Positions 34,984-44,565 of a stretch of DNA of 64,000 nt are shown here, piece after piece. Numbering within the stretch: position 1 is the first letter of the stretch; every line of letters starts with the position of its first letter. Position numbers and translations under genes: made by a program. Source of the stretch: VXYL01 sp965200375 (GTDB lineage: Bacteria; Pseudomonadota; Gammaproteobacteria; Pseudomonadales; Azotimanducaceae); assembly GCA_965200375.1 (NCBI GenBank), contig OZ241353.1:558001-622000 (forward strand), written 5' to 3'. The notes under the pieces were generated by a model. That model saw only the letters and a program-made list of their open reading frames with translations. It was not told where the DNA came from and made no database searches.

Positions 34984-35874
34984 TTGAGCATCGAAATGCG
35001 CGATCCGCGCCTGCTGGAAGTGGTGGACGAAGGGCTGACGCTGGAGCAGCTCGGCGACGGCTTCCGGTTTACCGAAGGTCCGATCTGGCACCCGACGGCG
35101 CGGCATCTCACCTTCAGCGACATCCCGGCCAATCGGCTGTTTCGGTGGAACGAGGCGGGCGGCGTCGCCCTGTTCCGGGAGCCGAGCAACATGGCCAACG
35201 GCAACACCTACGACGCCGAGGGCCGGATGCTCACCTGCGAACACGCCACCAGCCGCGTGACGCGTACCGAGCACGACGGCGCCGTGACGGTGCTGGCCAG
35301 CCACTACCAAGGCCGGGAACTGAACAGCCCGAACGACATCGTGGTGCGCGGCGACGGCACGGTGTGGTTCACGGACCCCACCTACGGCAGGCGGGACGGC
35401 ACCGGCACGTTGCGCGAACCGGAGCTCGACTTCTGCGGCGTCTATCGGCTCGATCCGGAGAGCGGCGCCATCACGCTGCTCACCAAGGACCTCGAGATGC
35501 CCAACGGCCTCGCCTTCACGCCGGACCAGAAGAGCCTGTACGTGGCCGACACCCCGCGCATGCAGGTGCGCAAGTTCGGCATCGACGAGCGCGGGGCGCT
35601 GACCGGCGGCGAGGTGTTCGCGATTGCCGCCGGCGACGGTCCAGGCGCCCCGGACGGGCTGAAGACGGACAGCGCCGGGCACGTCTTCTGCGCTGGCCCG
35701 GGCGGCGTCCACATCTACCACCCGGACGACGGCGCCTGCCTGGGCGTGATCCGCACGCCGGCGTTCTGCGCCAACTTCGCCTGGGGCGGGGAGGACCTCC
35801 GCACGTTCTTCCTCACCGCGTCCACGGGCCTCTACCGGACGCGGGTGCGGGTACCGGGCATCGCGCTGTTCTGA
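34984..35874 (+). CDS. SMP-30/gluconolactonase family protein, second copy
   Basis: The beta-propeller lactonase has 296 residues. Motifs are FRFTEGPIWHP, RELNSPNDIVVRGDGTVWFTD, EMPNGLAFTPDQK and APDGLKTDSAGHVF. It shares the motif order of the protein at 22160-23116 but is clearly diverged, so it is not part of the recent duplication. TTG 34984 has GGAG six bases upstream; ATG 34996 is 18 bases away. It faces the regulator gene at 35919 across a hairpin. Confidence 0.87.
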   Translation: MSIEMRDPRLLEVVDEGLTLEQLGDGFRFTEGPIWHPTARHLTFSDIPANRLFRWNEAGGVALFREPSNMANGNTYDAEGRMLTCEHATSRVTRTEHDGAVTVLASHYQGRELNSPNDIVVRGDGTVWFTDPTYGRRDGTGTLREPELDFCGVYRLDPESGAITLLTKDLEMPNGLAFTPDQKSLYVADTPRMQVRKFGIDERGALTGGEVFAIAAGDGPGAPDGLKTDSAGHVFCAGPGGVHIYHPDDGACLGVIRTPAFCANFAWGGEDLRTFFLTASTGLYRTRVRVPGIALF

Positions 35875-35881
35875 TCCGCCG

Positions 35882-35903
35882 CGCTCGCCATCCGCGGCGA
35901 GCG
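35882..35903. terminator. Bidirectional hairpin between converging genes
   Basis: CGCTCGCC-ATCCGC-GGCGAGCG gives an 8-bp perfect stem between the SMP-30 stop (35874) and the regulator stop (35919). No T tract follows on either side. Placement between converging genes favours a terminator role. Confidence 0.5.
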
Positions 35904-35918
35904 GGCGGGTCGCCAGGG

Positions 35919-36938
35919 TCAGGCGCCGTCCGGCCAGCCGCCACGGCCCAAGGGCATGGGATGGTGCGGCAGCGTCGTCGGCGTCGGCGCTGCGCTGCGC
36001 CACGTCCCCGGCGGCGCGGCCAGCGCTGCGACTAGCGGCGGCTTGCCCGGCGACCCGTCGCCGATGACGCGGTCCAGCGCATGGTGCGTGGCGGTCACCG
36101 CGGCGGCGCCGAACCGTCGGCGCCAACGTCTCTCTATGCGGAGGACGAGTTTCCGGGCGTCTTCCTGGGCGGTCGCTCCCGAGCGCGTCAGATGCACCCG
36201 TCGCCCAGCTCGCCTTTGGCCGGTCGTGTCCGCGGCGACCACGGCCAGGCCGTGCCGGCGCAGCAGGGTCAGCGACTGCGCTGTCGCGGCGGCAGAGATG
36301 CCGGCGTGCTGCGGGAGGTCGCGCAGCGCCATGCCGCGTTCCGGCGCGCCCTGCGGCGAGAGCACCCGCAGCGCGTTGCCGGCGACCGGCAACGGCAACG
36401 GCGATTCGCGTTCGAACTCCAAGGTAAACGCCAGCAGCGCTTGCGAGAGCAGCGCCAGAAGCGGCCGGTCGACGGCCGGGCCGGCGTAGGCCGCGCACGT
36501 CGGCTCCGAGAACATCTCGCGGCGGGAACTGACAATGGGCATGCAGTAGGGCCAGTGATCGCCGCGGTCGGCCAGCAGCGCTGCGAGCCGGCGCCGGAGT
36601 TCGGACACGGTCCGGGCGCCGAGCCGCTGTCGCCAGCGCGCCTCCACGAGGTCCGGAAGCGGCTGCCACACCCGCACGCATCGGCGCCCGGCCGCCGTCA
36701 GCCGCACCAGATCATCCAGCCGGGACCGACGCCCTTGCGATGCTGGTTCGACCGTCACGTAGCGCCAGCGCCGCAGGCCGTTCAGGGTGCGGTGGATGGC
36801 TGCGTCGTTGTCGCCGGCCCGGGCCGCGAGGTCCCGAACAGCGAGGTCCTGCGCCAGGTGCCGGAGGTAGTTGGCCCACATCGCCACCGACACGAGAAAC
36901 ACCGGCGGCCGGCTCGCCTTCCAAGTCGCGAAGTCCAT
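35919..36938 (-). CDS. Putative regulator with two MarR-like winged-helix regions
   Basis: The 339-residue protein has two similar halves. Residues ~25-90 (LRHLAQDLAVRDLAARAG..., then LVRLTAAGRRCVRVW) and ~200-270 (LPQHAGISAAATAQSLTLLRRHGLAVVAADTT, then VHLTRSGATAQED) each read as helix-turn-helix plus wing, as in MarR proteins. The C-terminus is Pro-rich. No ligand is deducible. It lies 111 bp downstream of yejE on the same strand and might control that transporter, but this is inference from position only. Confidence 0.6.
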   Translation of the reverse strand: MDFATWKASRPPVFLVSVAMWANYLRHLAQDLAVRDLAARAGDNDAAIHRTLNGLRRWRYVTVEPASQGRRSRLDDLVRLTAAGRRCVRVWQPLPDLVEARWRQRLGARTVSELRRRLAALLADRGDHWPYCMPIVSSRREMFSEPTCAAYAGPAVDRPLLALLSQALLAFTLEFERESPLPLPVAGNALRVLSPQGAPERGMALRDLPQHAGISAAATAQSLTLLRRHGLAVVAADTTGQRRAGRRVHLTRSGATAQEDARKLVLRIERRWRRRFGAAAVTATHHALDRVIGDGSPGKPPLVAALAAPPGTWRSAAPTPTTLPHHPMPLGRGGWPDGA

Positions 36939-37049
36939 TCCGGCGGATGCCAGGATCGCGCGCTCGAACTCGTTGTCGCACTCCGTCGTGAAAGCGGCGA
37001 GCGCGAACGAGAGCTTGGCGGGCAGCGGCAGCAGGGAACCCCCGGAGGT

Positions 37050-38132
37050 TCAGGTAGCCGTTTGCAGGTTGACGATTTCGCCCTCGCGGGCGTCGTCGTT
37101 GCTGCCGGCGAGGGCCCGGCGCGGATCCAGCGCGTCGCGGACCGCTTCGCCGACGAAGATCAGCAGCGTCAGCAGCAGCGCCAGGGTGAGGAACACCGAA
37201 ACCCCGAGCCACGGCGCATGGAGATTCGACTTCGCGGCGGACAGCAGGCGCCCGAAGGAGGGCGCGTCGAGGGGCAGGCCGAAGCCGAGGAAGTCGAGCG
37301 CCGTGAGGGAAGTGATGGAGCCGTTCAAGATGAACGGCAGATAGGTGAGCGTGGCGACCATCGCGTTCGGCAGCACGTGGCGGCGCAGGATGGTCCAGTC
37401 GGACACGCCGAGGGCCTTGGCGGCGCGCACGAACTCGAAGTTGCGGGCGCGCAGGAACTCGGCGCGCACCACGCCCACCAGCGCCATCCAGCTGAACAGC
37501 GCCAGGATCAGCAGCAGCCAGTAGACGTTCGGCTCGACGATGCTGGCCAGAATGATGAGCACGAACAGTATCGGCAGCCCGGTTTGGATCTCCACCAGCC
37601 GCTGGCCGAGAAGGTCCACGAGGCCCCCGAAGTAGCCCTGCACGGCCCCCACCGTGACGCCGATGGCGGCGCTGATCAGCGTCAAGCCCAGGCCGAACAA
37701 CACCGAGAGACGGAACGAGTAGAGCAGCTTGGCGAACAGGTCCGAAGCGCTGCTGTCCGTGCCCAGCAAGTGGTTCTCGTCCGGCGGCGATGGCGTGATC
37801 GCGTAGCTGTAGTCGATGGTGTCGTGGGCGAAACGGAGCGGCGGCCACAGCGCCCAGCCATCCGCTTCGATCAGCGCCATCACGAAGGGATCGCGATACT
37901 CCGCTTCGGTTTCCAGCACGCCGCCGAGTTCCGTCTCCGCATAGCCGAACCAGATGGGAAAGTGCAGCTCGCCCTTGAACGAAAACACGATGGGCTTGTC
38001 GTTGGCGATGAACTCCGCGCCCAGCGACAGCGCGAACAACGCGCAGAACAGCCAGAAGGAAACGTAGCCGCGGCGGTTGGCGCGGAACAGCTCCAGCCGG
38101 CGGCGGTTTACGGGGCTCAGTCCGCGGGCCAT
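37050..38132 (-). CDS. yejE: Peptide ABC transporter permease YejE
   Basis: An inner-membrane permease of the YejABEF system, which imports peptides (microcin C in E. coli). The YejE-specific periplasmic insert contains DKPIVFSFKGELHFPI and PPDENHLLGTDSSASD. The permease loop EFVRAAKALGVSDWTILRRHVLPNA is the ATPase-contact (EAA) region. Length 360 fits. It starts 15 bases after yejB. No yejF ATPase gene follows. Confidence 0.9.
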   Translation of the reverse strand: MARGLSPVNRRRLELFRANRRGYVSFWLFCALFALSLGAEFIANDKPIVFSFKGELHFPIWFGYAETELGGVLETEAEYRDPFVMALIEADGWALWPPLRFAHDTIDYSYAITPSPPDENHLLGTDSSASDLFAKLLYSFRLSVLFGLGLTLISAAIGVTVGAVQGYFGGLVDLLGQRLVEIQTGLPILFVLIILASIVEPNVYWLLLILALFSWMALVGVVRAEFLRARNFEFVRAAKALGVSDWTILRRHVLPNAMVATLTYLPFILNGSITSLTALDFLGFGLPLDAPSFGRLLSAAKSNLHAPWLGVSVFLTLALLLTLLIFVGEAVRDALDPRRALAGSNDDAREGEIVNLQTAT

Positions 38133-38147
38133 CGCTTCACCCGGCGC

Positions 38148-39215
38148 TCATCGGCGTTCGAAGTCGATGCGCGGGTCGACGAACGTGTACACCATGTCGC
38201 CGATGAGCTGCATGACCAGTCCGATCAACGTAAAGCAGAACAGCGTCCCGAAGAACACCGGATAGTCGCGCTTCACCACCGCTTCGTAGCCGAGGCGGCC
38301 GATGCCGTCCAGGGAGAAGATCACCTCGATGAGCAGCGCCGCGGTGAACAGCAGCCCCACGAATGCCGCTGGAAAGCCGGCGATCACGATCAGCATCGCG
38401 TTGCGGAACACGTGGCCGAACAGCACCCGCGGTTCGGCGAGGCCCTTGGCCCGGGCGGTAAGCACGAACTGCTTGTTGATCTCCTCGAGGAAGCTGTTCT
38501 TGGTGAGCATGGTGAGGGTGGCGAAGCCGCCGATGGTCATGGCCGTGAGCGGCAGCGCCAAGTGCCAGAAGTAGTCGCCTACCTTGCCGAAGAAGGAGAG
38601 TTCGGCGAAGTTCTCGGAGACCAGGCCGCGCATGGGAAACCAGTCGAGATAGGAGCCGCCGGCGAAGAACACGATCAGCAGCACGGCGAACAGGAAACCG
38701 GGGATGGCGTAGGCGGTGAACACCACCGCCGAGGTCCACACGTCGAAGCGCTGGCCGTCCCGCACCGCCTTGGCCACCCCGAGAGGAATGGAAATGCTGT
38801 AGATGAGCAGCAGGGACCACAGCCCCAGCGACACGGACACCGGCAGCTTGTCCAGCACCAACGCCATCACCGGCCGGTCCTGGAAGTAGCTGTTGCCGAA
38901 GTCCAGCCGCAGGTAGTTCCACATCATCAGCGCGAAGCGCTCCGGGGCCGGGCGGTCGAAGCCGAACTCCTTCTCCAGCCGCGCCACGAACTCGGGGTCC
39001 AGTCCCTCGCTGCCGGTGTAGCCGTCCTGGGTGGCGGGGCCCATGCTGGCGCTGGACACGGTGGCGGTGGTGGAAGCGCCGAGGCCGGAGGCTTGGATGA
39101 TGGCCTGCTCGACCGGGCCGCCGGGCGCGAACTGGACGATGACGAAGTTGATCACCATGATGCCGAACAGCGTCGGCACGATCAGGAACAGGCGCCGCAG
39201 CAGGTAGCGGCCCAT
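38148..39215 (-). CDS. yejB: Peptide ABC transporter permease YejB
   Basis: The first permease of the same system, 355 residues. It opens YLLRRLFLIVPTLFGIMVIN and has the YejB insertion ASGLGAS with QDGYTGSEGLDPEF. The EAA-type loop is VLTARAKGLAEPRVLFGHVF. The start lies seven bases after the yejA stop, so the genes are tightly coupled. Confidence 0.9.
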   Translation of the reverse strand: MGRYLLRRLFLIVPTLFGIMVINFVIVQFAPGGPVEQAIIQASGLGASTTATVSSASMGPATQDGYTGSEGLDPEFVARLEKEFGFDRPAPERFALMMWNYLRLDFGNSYFQDRPVMALVLDKLPVSVSLGLWSLLLIYSISIPLGVAKAVRDGQRFDVWTSAVVFTAYAIPGFLFAVLLIVFFAGGSYLDWFPMRGLVSENFAELSFFGKVGDYFWHLALPLTAMTIGGFATLTMLTKNSFLEEINKQFVLTARAKGLAEPRVLFGHVFRNAMLIVIAGFPAAFVGLLFTAALLIEVIFSLDGIGRLGYEAVVKRDYPVFFGTLFCFTLIGLVMQLIGDMVYTFVDPRIDFERR

Positions 39216-39222
39216 GCCGGCG

Positions 39223-41118
39223 CTATCCCCCCTGGCCTCGGAACCGCGCCACCTTGGCGGCGCGCTCGTCGTCGTACCACCAGGTGTCCCAGAACACCTC
39301 GCGCTTCAAGGACTTGCCGTCCGGCAGCTCCGGGCGCCCGAAGCGATCCCAGAACACCGCGCCGATGCGCGTCTTGGTCATGCCCGGCACGTAGTAGAAG
39401 TTCCACAGCAGCACCCGGTCCAAGGCCCGTATGGCGGCCGCGTAGTCGTCGTAGGTGGCGGCGGCGGCGATGGCGGCGATCAGGTGGTCCACCGCCGGGT
39501 CCCTCATGTTGGGCCAGTTCAGGCTGTAGTCCTGGTCCGCCATCACGCTGTGGAAGCTCTGGAAGATGAGCAGGGTGGGCGTGTAGCTCGGCCGGAACCA
39601 GTGGGCGCCGGCGTCGAAGTCGCCGGAGCGCGAGCGGTACAGCCAGTTGGAAATCTCCGGGGACTTGATGGAGGAGCGGATGCCGAGGCGTTCGAGATTG
39701 CGGGTGTAGGGGATGAAGGAGCCGCCCAGGGCCGGGGAGACGGCGATGAAGCGGATGTCGAAGAACTCGCCCGTCTTGCCATGGACCAGCCGGTTGTCGC
39801 GCACCACCCAGCCGGCTTCCCGCAGCAGCGCTTGCGCCCGCACCAGATTGTCGCGGTGCCAGCCGCCGCCGCCGTTGGGCGGCGGCCGGTACGGCTCGGT
39901 GAACACCCGGGGCGGCACCAGCTCCCGAATCGGCTCGAAGAGGGCCAGCTCGCGTTCGTCCGGCAGGCCAGCGGCGGCCAGTTCGGAGCCGTGGAAGTAG
40001 CTCGTGGCCAGATCGAAGAAGTCGTAGCCCTTGCGGTTCAGCCACACGAAGTCGGATACCAGCCACAGCGCCTCGCGGACCCGGCCGTCCTGGAAGCGCC
40101 GCTGGTCGAGATTCCAGAACACCGGCCACCACAGGCCCCAGGGCTGCTGCACCGGCAGCCACTCGCGCTTGAAGACGCCGGCCCGAAAGGCTGGCGTGTC
40201 GTAGTCCCGCTCCCAGTACTGGGGCACGTTCTCGACGTGGAAGTCGATCACGTCGCCCTTCACGGCCTCCGTCTTCACGCGGTCGTCGCTGAAGTAGTCG
40301 AACTTCATGACGTCGAAGTTGAACCGCCCCTTCATCACCGGCAGATCCCGGCCCCAGTAGTCGGATACCCGCTGCCAGCGGATCCAGCGGCCGACCTGGA
40401 AGTCCTGGACGCGATAGGGGCCGGAGCCGAGCGGCGGTTCGACGGTGGTCTTGGAGAGGTCCCGGGTCTCCCAGTAGTGCTTGGGAATGATCGGCACCTG
40501 GCCGATGCGGATCGGCAGCAGGGCGTCGCCCCGGGACGCCTCGGCGATGCGGAAGCGGATCTCCCGCGGCCCCAGCACCTCGATGGCCTCGATGGGTTGG
40601 AGCGGCGTCGAGACGGTGGCGGTGGCCACGTCCCGGTACATGCGGTAGGTGAAGGCCACGTCCTCCACCGTGATCGGCGCGCCGTCGTGCCAGCGCCCGT
40701 TGCCGCGCAGCCGGAAGGCGATCCAGGCGCCGTCCGGCGCTACGGCGACGCCGTCCGCCAGCCGCCCGTACCAGGCCGCCGGTTCGTCCGCGGCTTCCGC
40801 GAGCAGGGAGTCGTGCAGGAAGTTGGCGTGGGGCGCGGCCATGCTGAGGCCCGCCACCACTTGCGCCGCGCGCAGCGCCGAAGGATTGAAGGAATCCCAG
40901 CTGCCGGTGCCGTGGCGACGCAGCACGCCGCCCTTGGGGGCGTTGGGGTCGACGTAGCGGAAGTGGGAGAAGTCCGGCGGATACTGCGGTTCGGCGAGGA
41001 ACGCGTAGCCGTGGGAATAGTCGATGCCGGAACCGGACGCCGACTGTTCGGCGGCAACGCTGGCGGCAATCCCAAGGACTGCCGCCAGCGCTAGTTGGCG
41101 AGTGCTCCGGCGGAACAC
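39223..41118 (-). CDS. yejA: Peptide ABC transporter substrate-binding protein YejA
   Basis: A periplasmic SBP_bac_5-family protein of 631 residues with signal sequence (LALAAVLGIAASVAAEQ). The YejA-type blocks YVDPNAPKGGVLRRHGTGSW, FNPSALRA and YDTPAFRAGVFKREWLPVQQ are present. GTG 41118 is the start; a good ribosome site is not evident. It follows the TonB receptor gene by 43 bp, so receptor, binding protein and permeases probably form one uptake operon. Confidence 0.9.
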   Translation of the reverse strand: MFRRSTRQLALAAVLGIAASVAAEQSASGSGIDYSHGYAFLAEPQYPPDFSHFRYVDPNAPKGGVLRRHGTGSWDSFNPSALRAAQVVAGLSMAAPHANFLHDSLLAEAADEPAAWYGRLADGVAVAPDGAWIAFRLRGNGRWHDGAPITVEDVAFTYRMYRDVATATVSTPLQPIEAIEVLGPREIRFRIAEASRGDALLPIRIGQVPIIPKHYWETRDLSKTTVEPPLGSGPYRVQDFQVGRWIRWQRVSDYWGRDLPVMKGRFNFDVMKFDYFSDDRVKTEAVKGDVIDFHVENVPQYWERDYDTPAFRAGVFKREWLPVQQPWGLWWPVFWNLDQRRFQDGRVREALWLVSDFVWLNRKGYDFFDLATSYFHGSELAAAGLPDERELALFEPIRELVPPRVFTEPYRPPPNGGGGWHRDNLVRAQALLREAGWVVRDNRLVHGKTGEFFDIRFIAVSPALGGSFIPYTRNLERLGIRSSIKSPEISNWLYRSRSGDFDAGAHWFRPSYTPTLLIFQSFHSVMADQDYSLNWPNMRDPAVDHLIAAIAAAATYDDYAAAIRALDRVLLWNFYYVPGMTKTRIGAVFWDRFGRPELPDGKSLKREVFWDTWWYDDERAAKVARFRGQGG

Positions 41119-41161
41119 CTATGCCGAAGGGCCCGAGAGCCCAAAGAGCTTCCCGCCGGTT

Positions 41162-43780
41162 CTAGTTGAAGTCCCAGATCGCCCGCAGGTAGTAGAAGCC
41201 GCCGTTGAAGCCGTAGGGCGAGTTCTCGGGATAGAGCATGCCCACGCCGTCCTGGGCGGCCTGCGTGGTCTTCTGCGGGTACTTGTCCAGGAGGTTCTGC
41301 GCCCCGACCACGACCGTCAGCGCGTCCGTCACGTCGTAGGCAGCTTCGGCATCCAGGAACCAGCGCGATTCGTAGGTGCTCGCCCACCCTGCGGCGTTGG
41401 CCGGGGCGCCGAAGAACTCTCCGTACCGCGTGAAGCGGGCGAGGAAGCGCCAGTCTTCCCGAACATGGTCCAGCGAGGCGGAGACGCGGTTGCTCGGCAG
41501 CGCGCTCATCAGCTGGTCCACGCGCAGCTCGTCGATGAGATCCGTGCAGTTGTCGCCGTTCTCCCGGATGAGCAGCTGGCCGTCGCAGAGCGCCGTGTCG
41601 ACGTTGGTGTCGTTGCGGTTGGCCGCAATCGTGAGCATGGTGTCGCCACCCTTGGTTTCGATGGGCATCGTCAGCACCACGTCCAGGCCGCGGCTGGTGG
41701 TGTCGAAGTCGTTGGTGAAGAAGGTCACGCTGGTGATGCTGCGCGCGTCCTCGACGCCCATGGCAAGCAGCGAGTCCACGTCGGCCTGGGTGAGCGGCGT
41801 GATGGAGCTGCGGGCGATGCGGTCCTCCACTGCGATGCGGTAGAAGTCCACCGTGATGTCCGCGGCGCCGAGGCTGAGCACCAGGCCGAGGGTGGTGTTC
41901 ACGGACTCCTCCGGCGTCAGCGGCTTGCCGCCCTTGAGCACGGAGATCGGGTGGGTCGGCGGCAGCGTCGCTTCGTCGGCGAGCATGCCGCCGGCGAAGG
42001 CCGTGGTGACGTTGCGGACGTTGGACTGTCCCACCGTCGGGGCGCGATAGCCGGTGCTCACGGCGCCGCGGAAGGCCAGGTTGTCCGCCGCCTGGTAGCG
42101 GAACGTCAGCTTGCCGTCCAGCGTGTTGCCGAAGTCGTCGTAGTTCTCGTAGCGCACGGCGGTGCCGAGCAGCAGGTCGTCGTGGACGTTGGACTCGAAG
42201 TCCAGGTACGCGGCGTAGCTGCTGCGGGAACTCTTGCCGGCGTTGCGGGGCGCGAGGCCGGGGAAGCCGTTGGAGCCGACGCCGAAGCCTTGGGCCGCCA
42301 GCCGCGAGTCCACGAAGTACGAGTTCGGGTCGCCGGCCTCGCGCTCGAAGGTCTCCTCGCGCAGCTCGAAGCCAGCGGCGAAGTGCAGCGGCGCGTTCAA
42401 GCCGACGTCCAGGGGCTTGGAGAAGGTCAGGTCGAACACCTGGTCGGACTGCGTGTAGGTGCCCGGGTAGTAGGTGGTGGGAATCTCCATGCGCCGGTCC
42501 GCCAGTTGCGGATTGATGGTGTTGTGCATGAAGTGCGCCACTTCGTTGCGCCCGAACACCGCGCTCACGTCGTAGAACCAGCCGCTCGGCAGGTTGCCGC
42601 GCAGGCCGAAGGCGAGGCTGGTGTCCTGCACGTCGCCGCCGAACTGCGGCGTAAAGCCGCCGGGGAAGCGCTCGATGAACGAGAAGCAGTTCGGGTTGGC
42701 GGCTACGTCCGCCAGCGAAACGGCGTCCGGCACGTTGTCCACGATGGGAATCGCCGGGCAGCTGCCGCTCATGCCGTCGCCGCTGAGATCCGCCACCTTC
42801 ACCGTGTCCCTGCCGTCCACGGTCGGCCCTGCGAACACGCCGCCGCGGGTGTGCGGATTGCGGAAGAAGAAGCCGCCCTCGACGGTGCGCTGGGCATAGT
42901 TGCCGAAGGCGTAGAACTCGCTGCCCTCGCCCACGTCCACGCCCATGTTGGCGAACAGCTTGTAGTCGTCGCGGACCTCCGGCGAACCCCAGATCTGCGC
43001 CGCCGGCTGGCGGACGCGGTTGTTGCCGGCCTCGATCAGCCCTTCGGCGTCCGCGCGCTGCACGCTGCGGCTGGTGGGATCCGCCTGCCGGAACTCGCCG
43101 CTCAGGTTCAGGAAGCCGTTGTCGCCGATCGGCAGGCCGACGTTGCCGGCGATCGTGAGCGCCGCGCCGTCGCGTTCGTAGAACTGGCCCCAGCGCGCCT
43201 CCACGGAGGCGCCGTCGCTGTCTTCCCGCAGCACGAAGTTGATGACGCCGGCGATGGCGTCCGAGCCGTACTGGGCGGAGGCGCCGTCGCGCAGCACCTC
43301 GACCCGATCCAGGGCGATGGCGGGAATGGCGGCCACGTCCGGGCCGTGGGCGCCGTCGCTGATGCCGCCGCCGAGAAAGCTGATCACCGAGCCGCGATGG
43401 CGGCGCTTGCCGTTCAGCAGGATGAGCGTGGCGTCCGACGGCAGCGCCCGCAGGCTGGCCGGGCGCACCACGGTGCCAGCGTCGCTGATGGGCTGGACGT
43501 CCACGTTGTAGGACGGCACCAGCGCGGCGAGCAGCGAATCCATGTCCGTGTCGCCGAGGTTGCGCAGGTTGTCGCCGGTGATGACGTCCACCGGCACCGG
43601 GGAATCCGCCGCCGAGCGGTCCTGGCGGCGGGAGCCGACCACCACCAGCTCCTCCACCATCTGCGCGTTCTGCCCGTCGTCCTGCCCGCCTTGCGCCTGG
43701 GCAAGCGCCGGCAGAGCGACTGCCGCGGCGACTCCAACGCCTAGCCACCGGGCGGCGACCGTTTGCAAGCTGAGCTGCAT
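41162..43780 (-). CDS. TonB-dependent outer-membrane receptor
   Basis: The 872-residue protein has a signal peptide (LGVGVAAAVALPALAQAQ), a plug domain with VEELVVVGSRRQDRS (TonB-box region), DATLILLNGKRRH and IALDRVEVLRDGASAQYGSD, and a barrel ending YYLRAIWDFN with the terminal aromatic typical of BamA substrates. ATG 43780 has GGAG nine bases upstream. It heads the yejA-yejB-yejE run; peptides or peptide-like siderophores are the natural guess for its ligand. Confidence 0.93.
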   Translation of the reverse strand: MQLSLQTVAARWLGVGVAAAVALPALAQAQGGQDDGQNAQMVEELVVVGSRRQDRSAADSPVPVDVITGDNLRNLGDTDMDSLLAALVPSYNVDVQPISDAGTVVRPASLRALPSDATLILLNGKRRHRGSVISFLGGGISDGAHGPDVAAIPAIALDRVEVLRDGASAQYGSDAIAGVINFVLREDSDGASVEARWGQFYERDGAALTIAGNVGLPIGDNGFLNLSGEFRQADPTSRSVQRADAEGLIEAGNNRVRQPAAQIWGSPEVRDDYKLFANMGVDVGEGSEFYAFGNYAQRTVEGGFFFRNPHTRGGVFAGPTVDGRDTVKVADLSGDGMSGSCPAIPIVDNVPDAVSLADVAANPNCFSFIERFPGGFTPQFGGDVQDTSLAFGLRGNLPSGWFYDVSAVFGRNEVAHFMHNTINPQLADRRMEIPTTYYPGTYTQSDQVFDLTFSKPLDVGLNAPLHFAAGFELREETFEREAGDPNSYFVDSRLAAQGFGVGSNGFPGLAPRNAGKSSRSSYAAYLDFESNVHDDLLLGTAVRYENYDDFGNTLDGKLTFRYQAADNLAFRGAVSTGYRAPTVGQSNVRNVTTAFAGGMLADEATLPPTHPISVLKGGKPLTPEESVNTTLGLVLSLGAADITVDFYRIAVEDRIARSSITPLTQADVDSLLAMGVEDARSITSVTFFTNDFDTTSRGLDVVLTMPIETKGGDTMLTIAANRNDTNVDTALCDGQLLIRENGDNCTDLIDELRVDQLMSALPSNRVSASLDHVREDWRFLARFTRYGEFFGAPANAAGWASTYESRWFLDAEAAYDVTDALTVVVGAQNLLDKYPQKTTQAAQDGVGMLYPENSPYGFNGGFYYLRAIWDFN

Positions 43781-44106
43781 CTTCAGATACTCCGTTCTTC
43801 GATTGCCAAGACGCCGACTTGGCGCCAACGCGGACACGCGCCACGGCCACGCTCTCGCATGGCCTGCCACAGGCCGTCCCGCCCCTGGCCCCGCCGAGCG
43901 GAGCCGCTTCCAACGGCGGCGCACTATACCGATGTTGCGCCGCTACGCCAAGCGGCTGTGCGAACGAGCGAACGAGACGGCGGACCGCAGGCGCTGCGAC
44001 GGCTGAAGGAGCCGGAGGCCGTGGACCGGATGCGGGCCTGGCGAGGAGCCGGGAGCGCGGGGCGCACGGCTATGATCCGAGTGTCGCTTGACCACCCGAG
44101 ACGGCC
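43781..44106. other. Intergenic region without a supported gene
   Basis: The 326 bp between the divergent TonB-receptor gene and the small gene at 44107 should hold the promoter for the receptor operon. I see no RNA gene, Fur-box-like palindrome or convincing -10/-35 pair. Open frames here are shadows. Confidence 0.5.
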
Positions 44107-44523
44107 TTGGGAACTCGATCCGAAGCCGATCTGGCGCACATCTTCCAGCCCGTTCTTGCCGCTGCGGCGAAGCAGGCAAGCGTGGCGGACCGTGTCGTGG
44201 ACAAGGACCTCTACCGGATACACGTGGCAACACTGTGGGCCAACGTGGTGATGGACCCGGCGGCGGCGGGCATCGACGAGGCCGATCTCGAAGCCGCCCA
44301 CGACGTCATCAACCTCGCAGCCGGTCGGGTGCTCGGCGACGACGAAGCGATCAAGGCCGCCTACCGCTTCATCGACACGAAGGCGGGCGAACAGGCCCTC
44401 GAACGGCTCAAGGTGCCCCGCCGACACCGCCAGCTGCTGCTCTACTTCTGTTCGATGATTCTCGACCCGAAAGGCCATCGGCAGCGCATGGCGGCCGCTC
44501 GCGAGCAGCGTTCAAGGCTATAG
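44107..44523 (+). CDS. Hypothetical helical protein
   Basis: The 138-residue protein looks fully soluble and helical: IFQPVLAAAAKQASVADRV, IDEADLEAAHDVINLAAGR, AIKAAYRFIDTKAG and HRQLLLYFCSMILDPKG. TTG 44107 is the only start after an in-frame TGA at 44089. I recognise no family. It converges with the SDR gene. Confidence 0.55.
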   Translation: MGTRSEADLAHIFQPVLAAAAKQASVADRVVDKDLYRIHVATLWANVVMDPAAAGIDEADLEAAHDVINLAAGRVLGDDEAIKAAYRFIDTKAGEQALERLKVPRRHRQLLLYFCSMILDPKGHRQRMAAAREQRSRL

Positions 44524-44530
44524 CCCGGCA

Positions 44531-44563
44531 GCCGCCCGCGGCGCCTCGCTTCGCCAGGGCGGC
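44531..44563. terminator. Hairpin between converging genes
   Basis: GCCGCCC and GGGCGGC can pair across a 19-base loop that itself can fold (GGCG...CGCC). The structure lies between the stops at 44523 and 44566. No T tract follows. Confidence 0.35.
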
Positions 44564-44565
44564 AG

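Noticed and set aside
36081..39569. 1162-codon plus-strand frame
   Set aside because: Antisense to the regulator and yejE/yejB; composition (Arg/His/Gln-rich) is that of a shadow.
41024..43744. 906-codon plus-strand frame
   Set aside because: Antisense to the TonB receptor, which has clear domain motifs.
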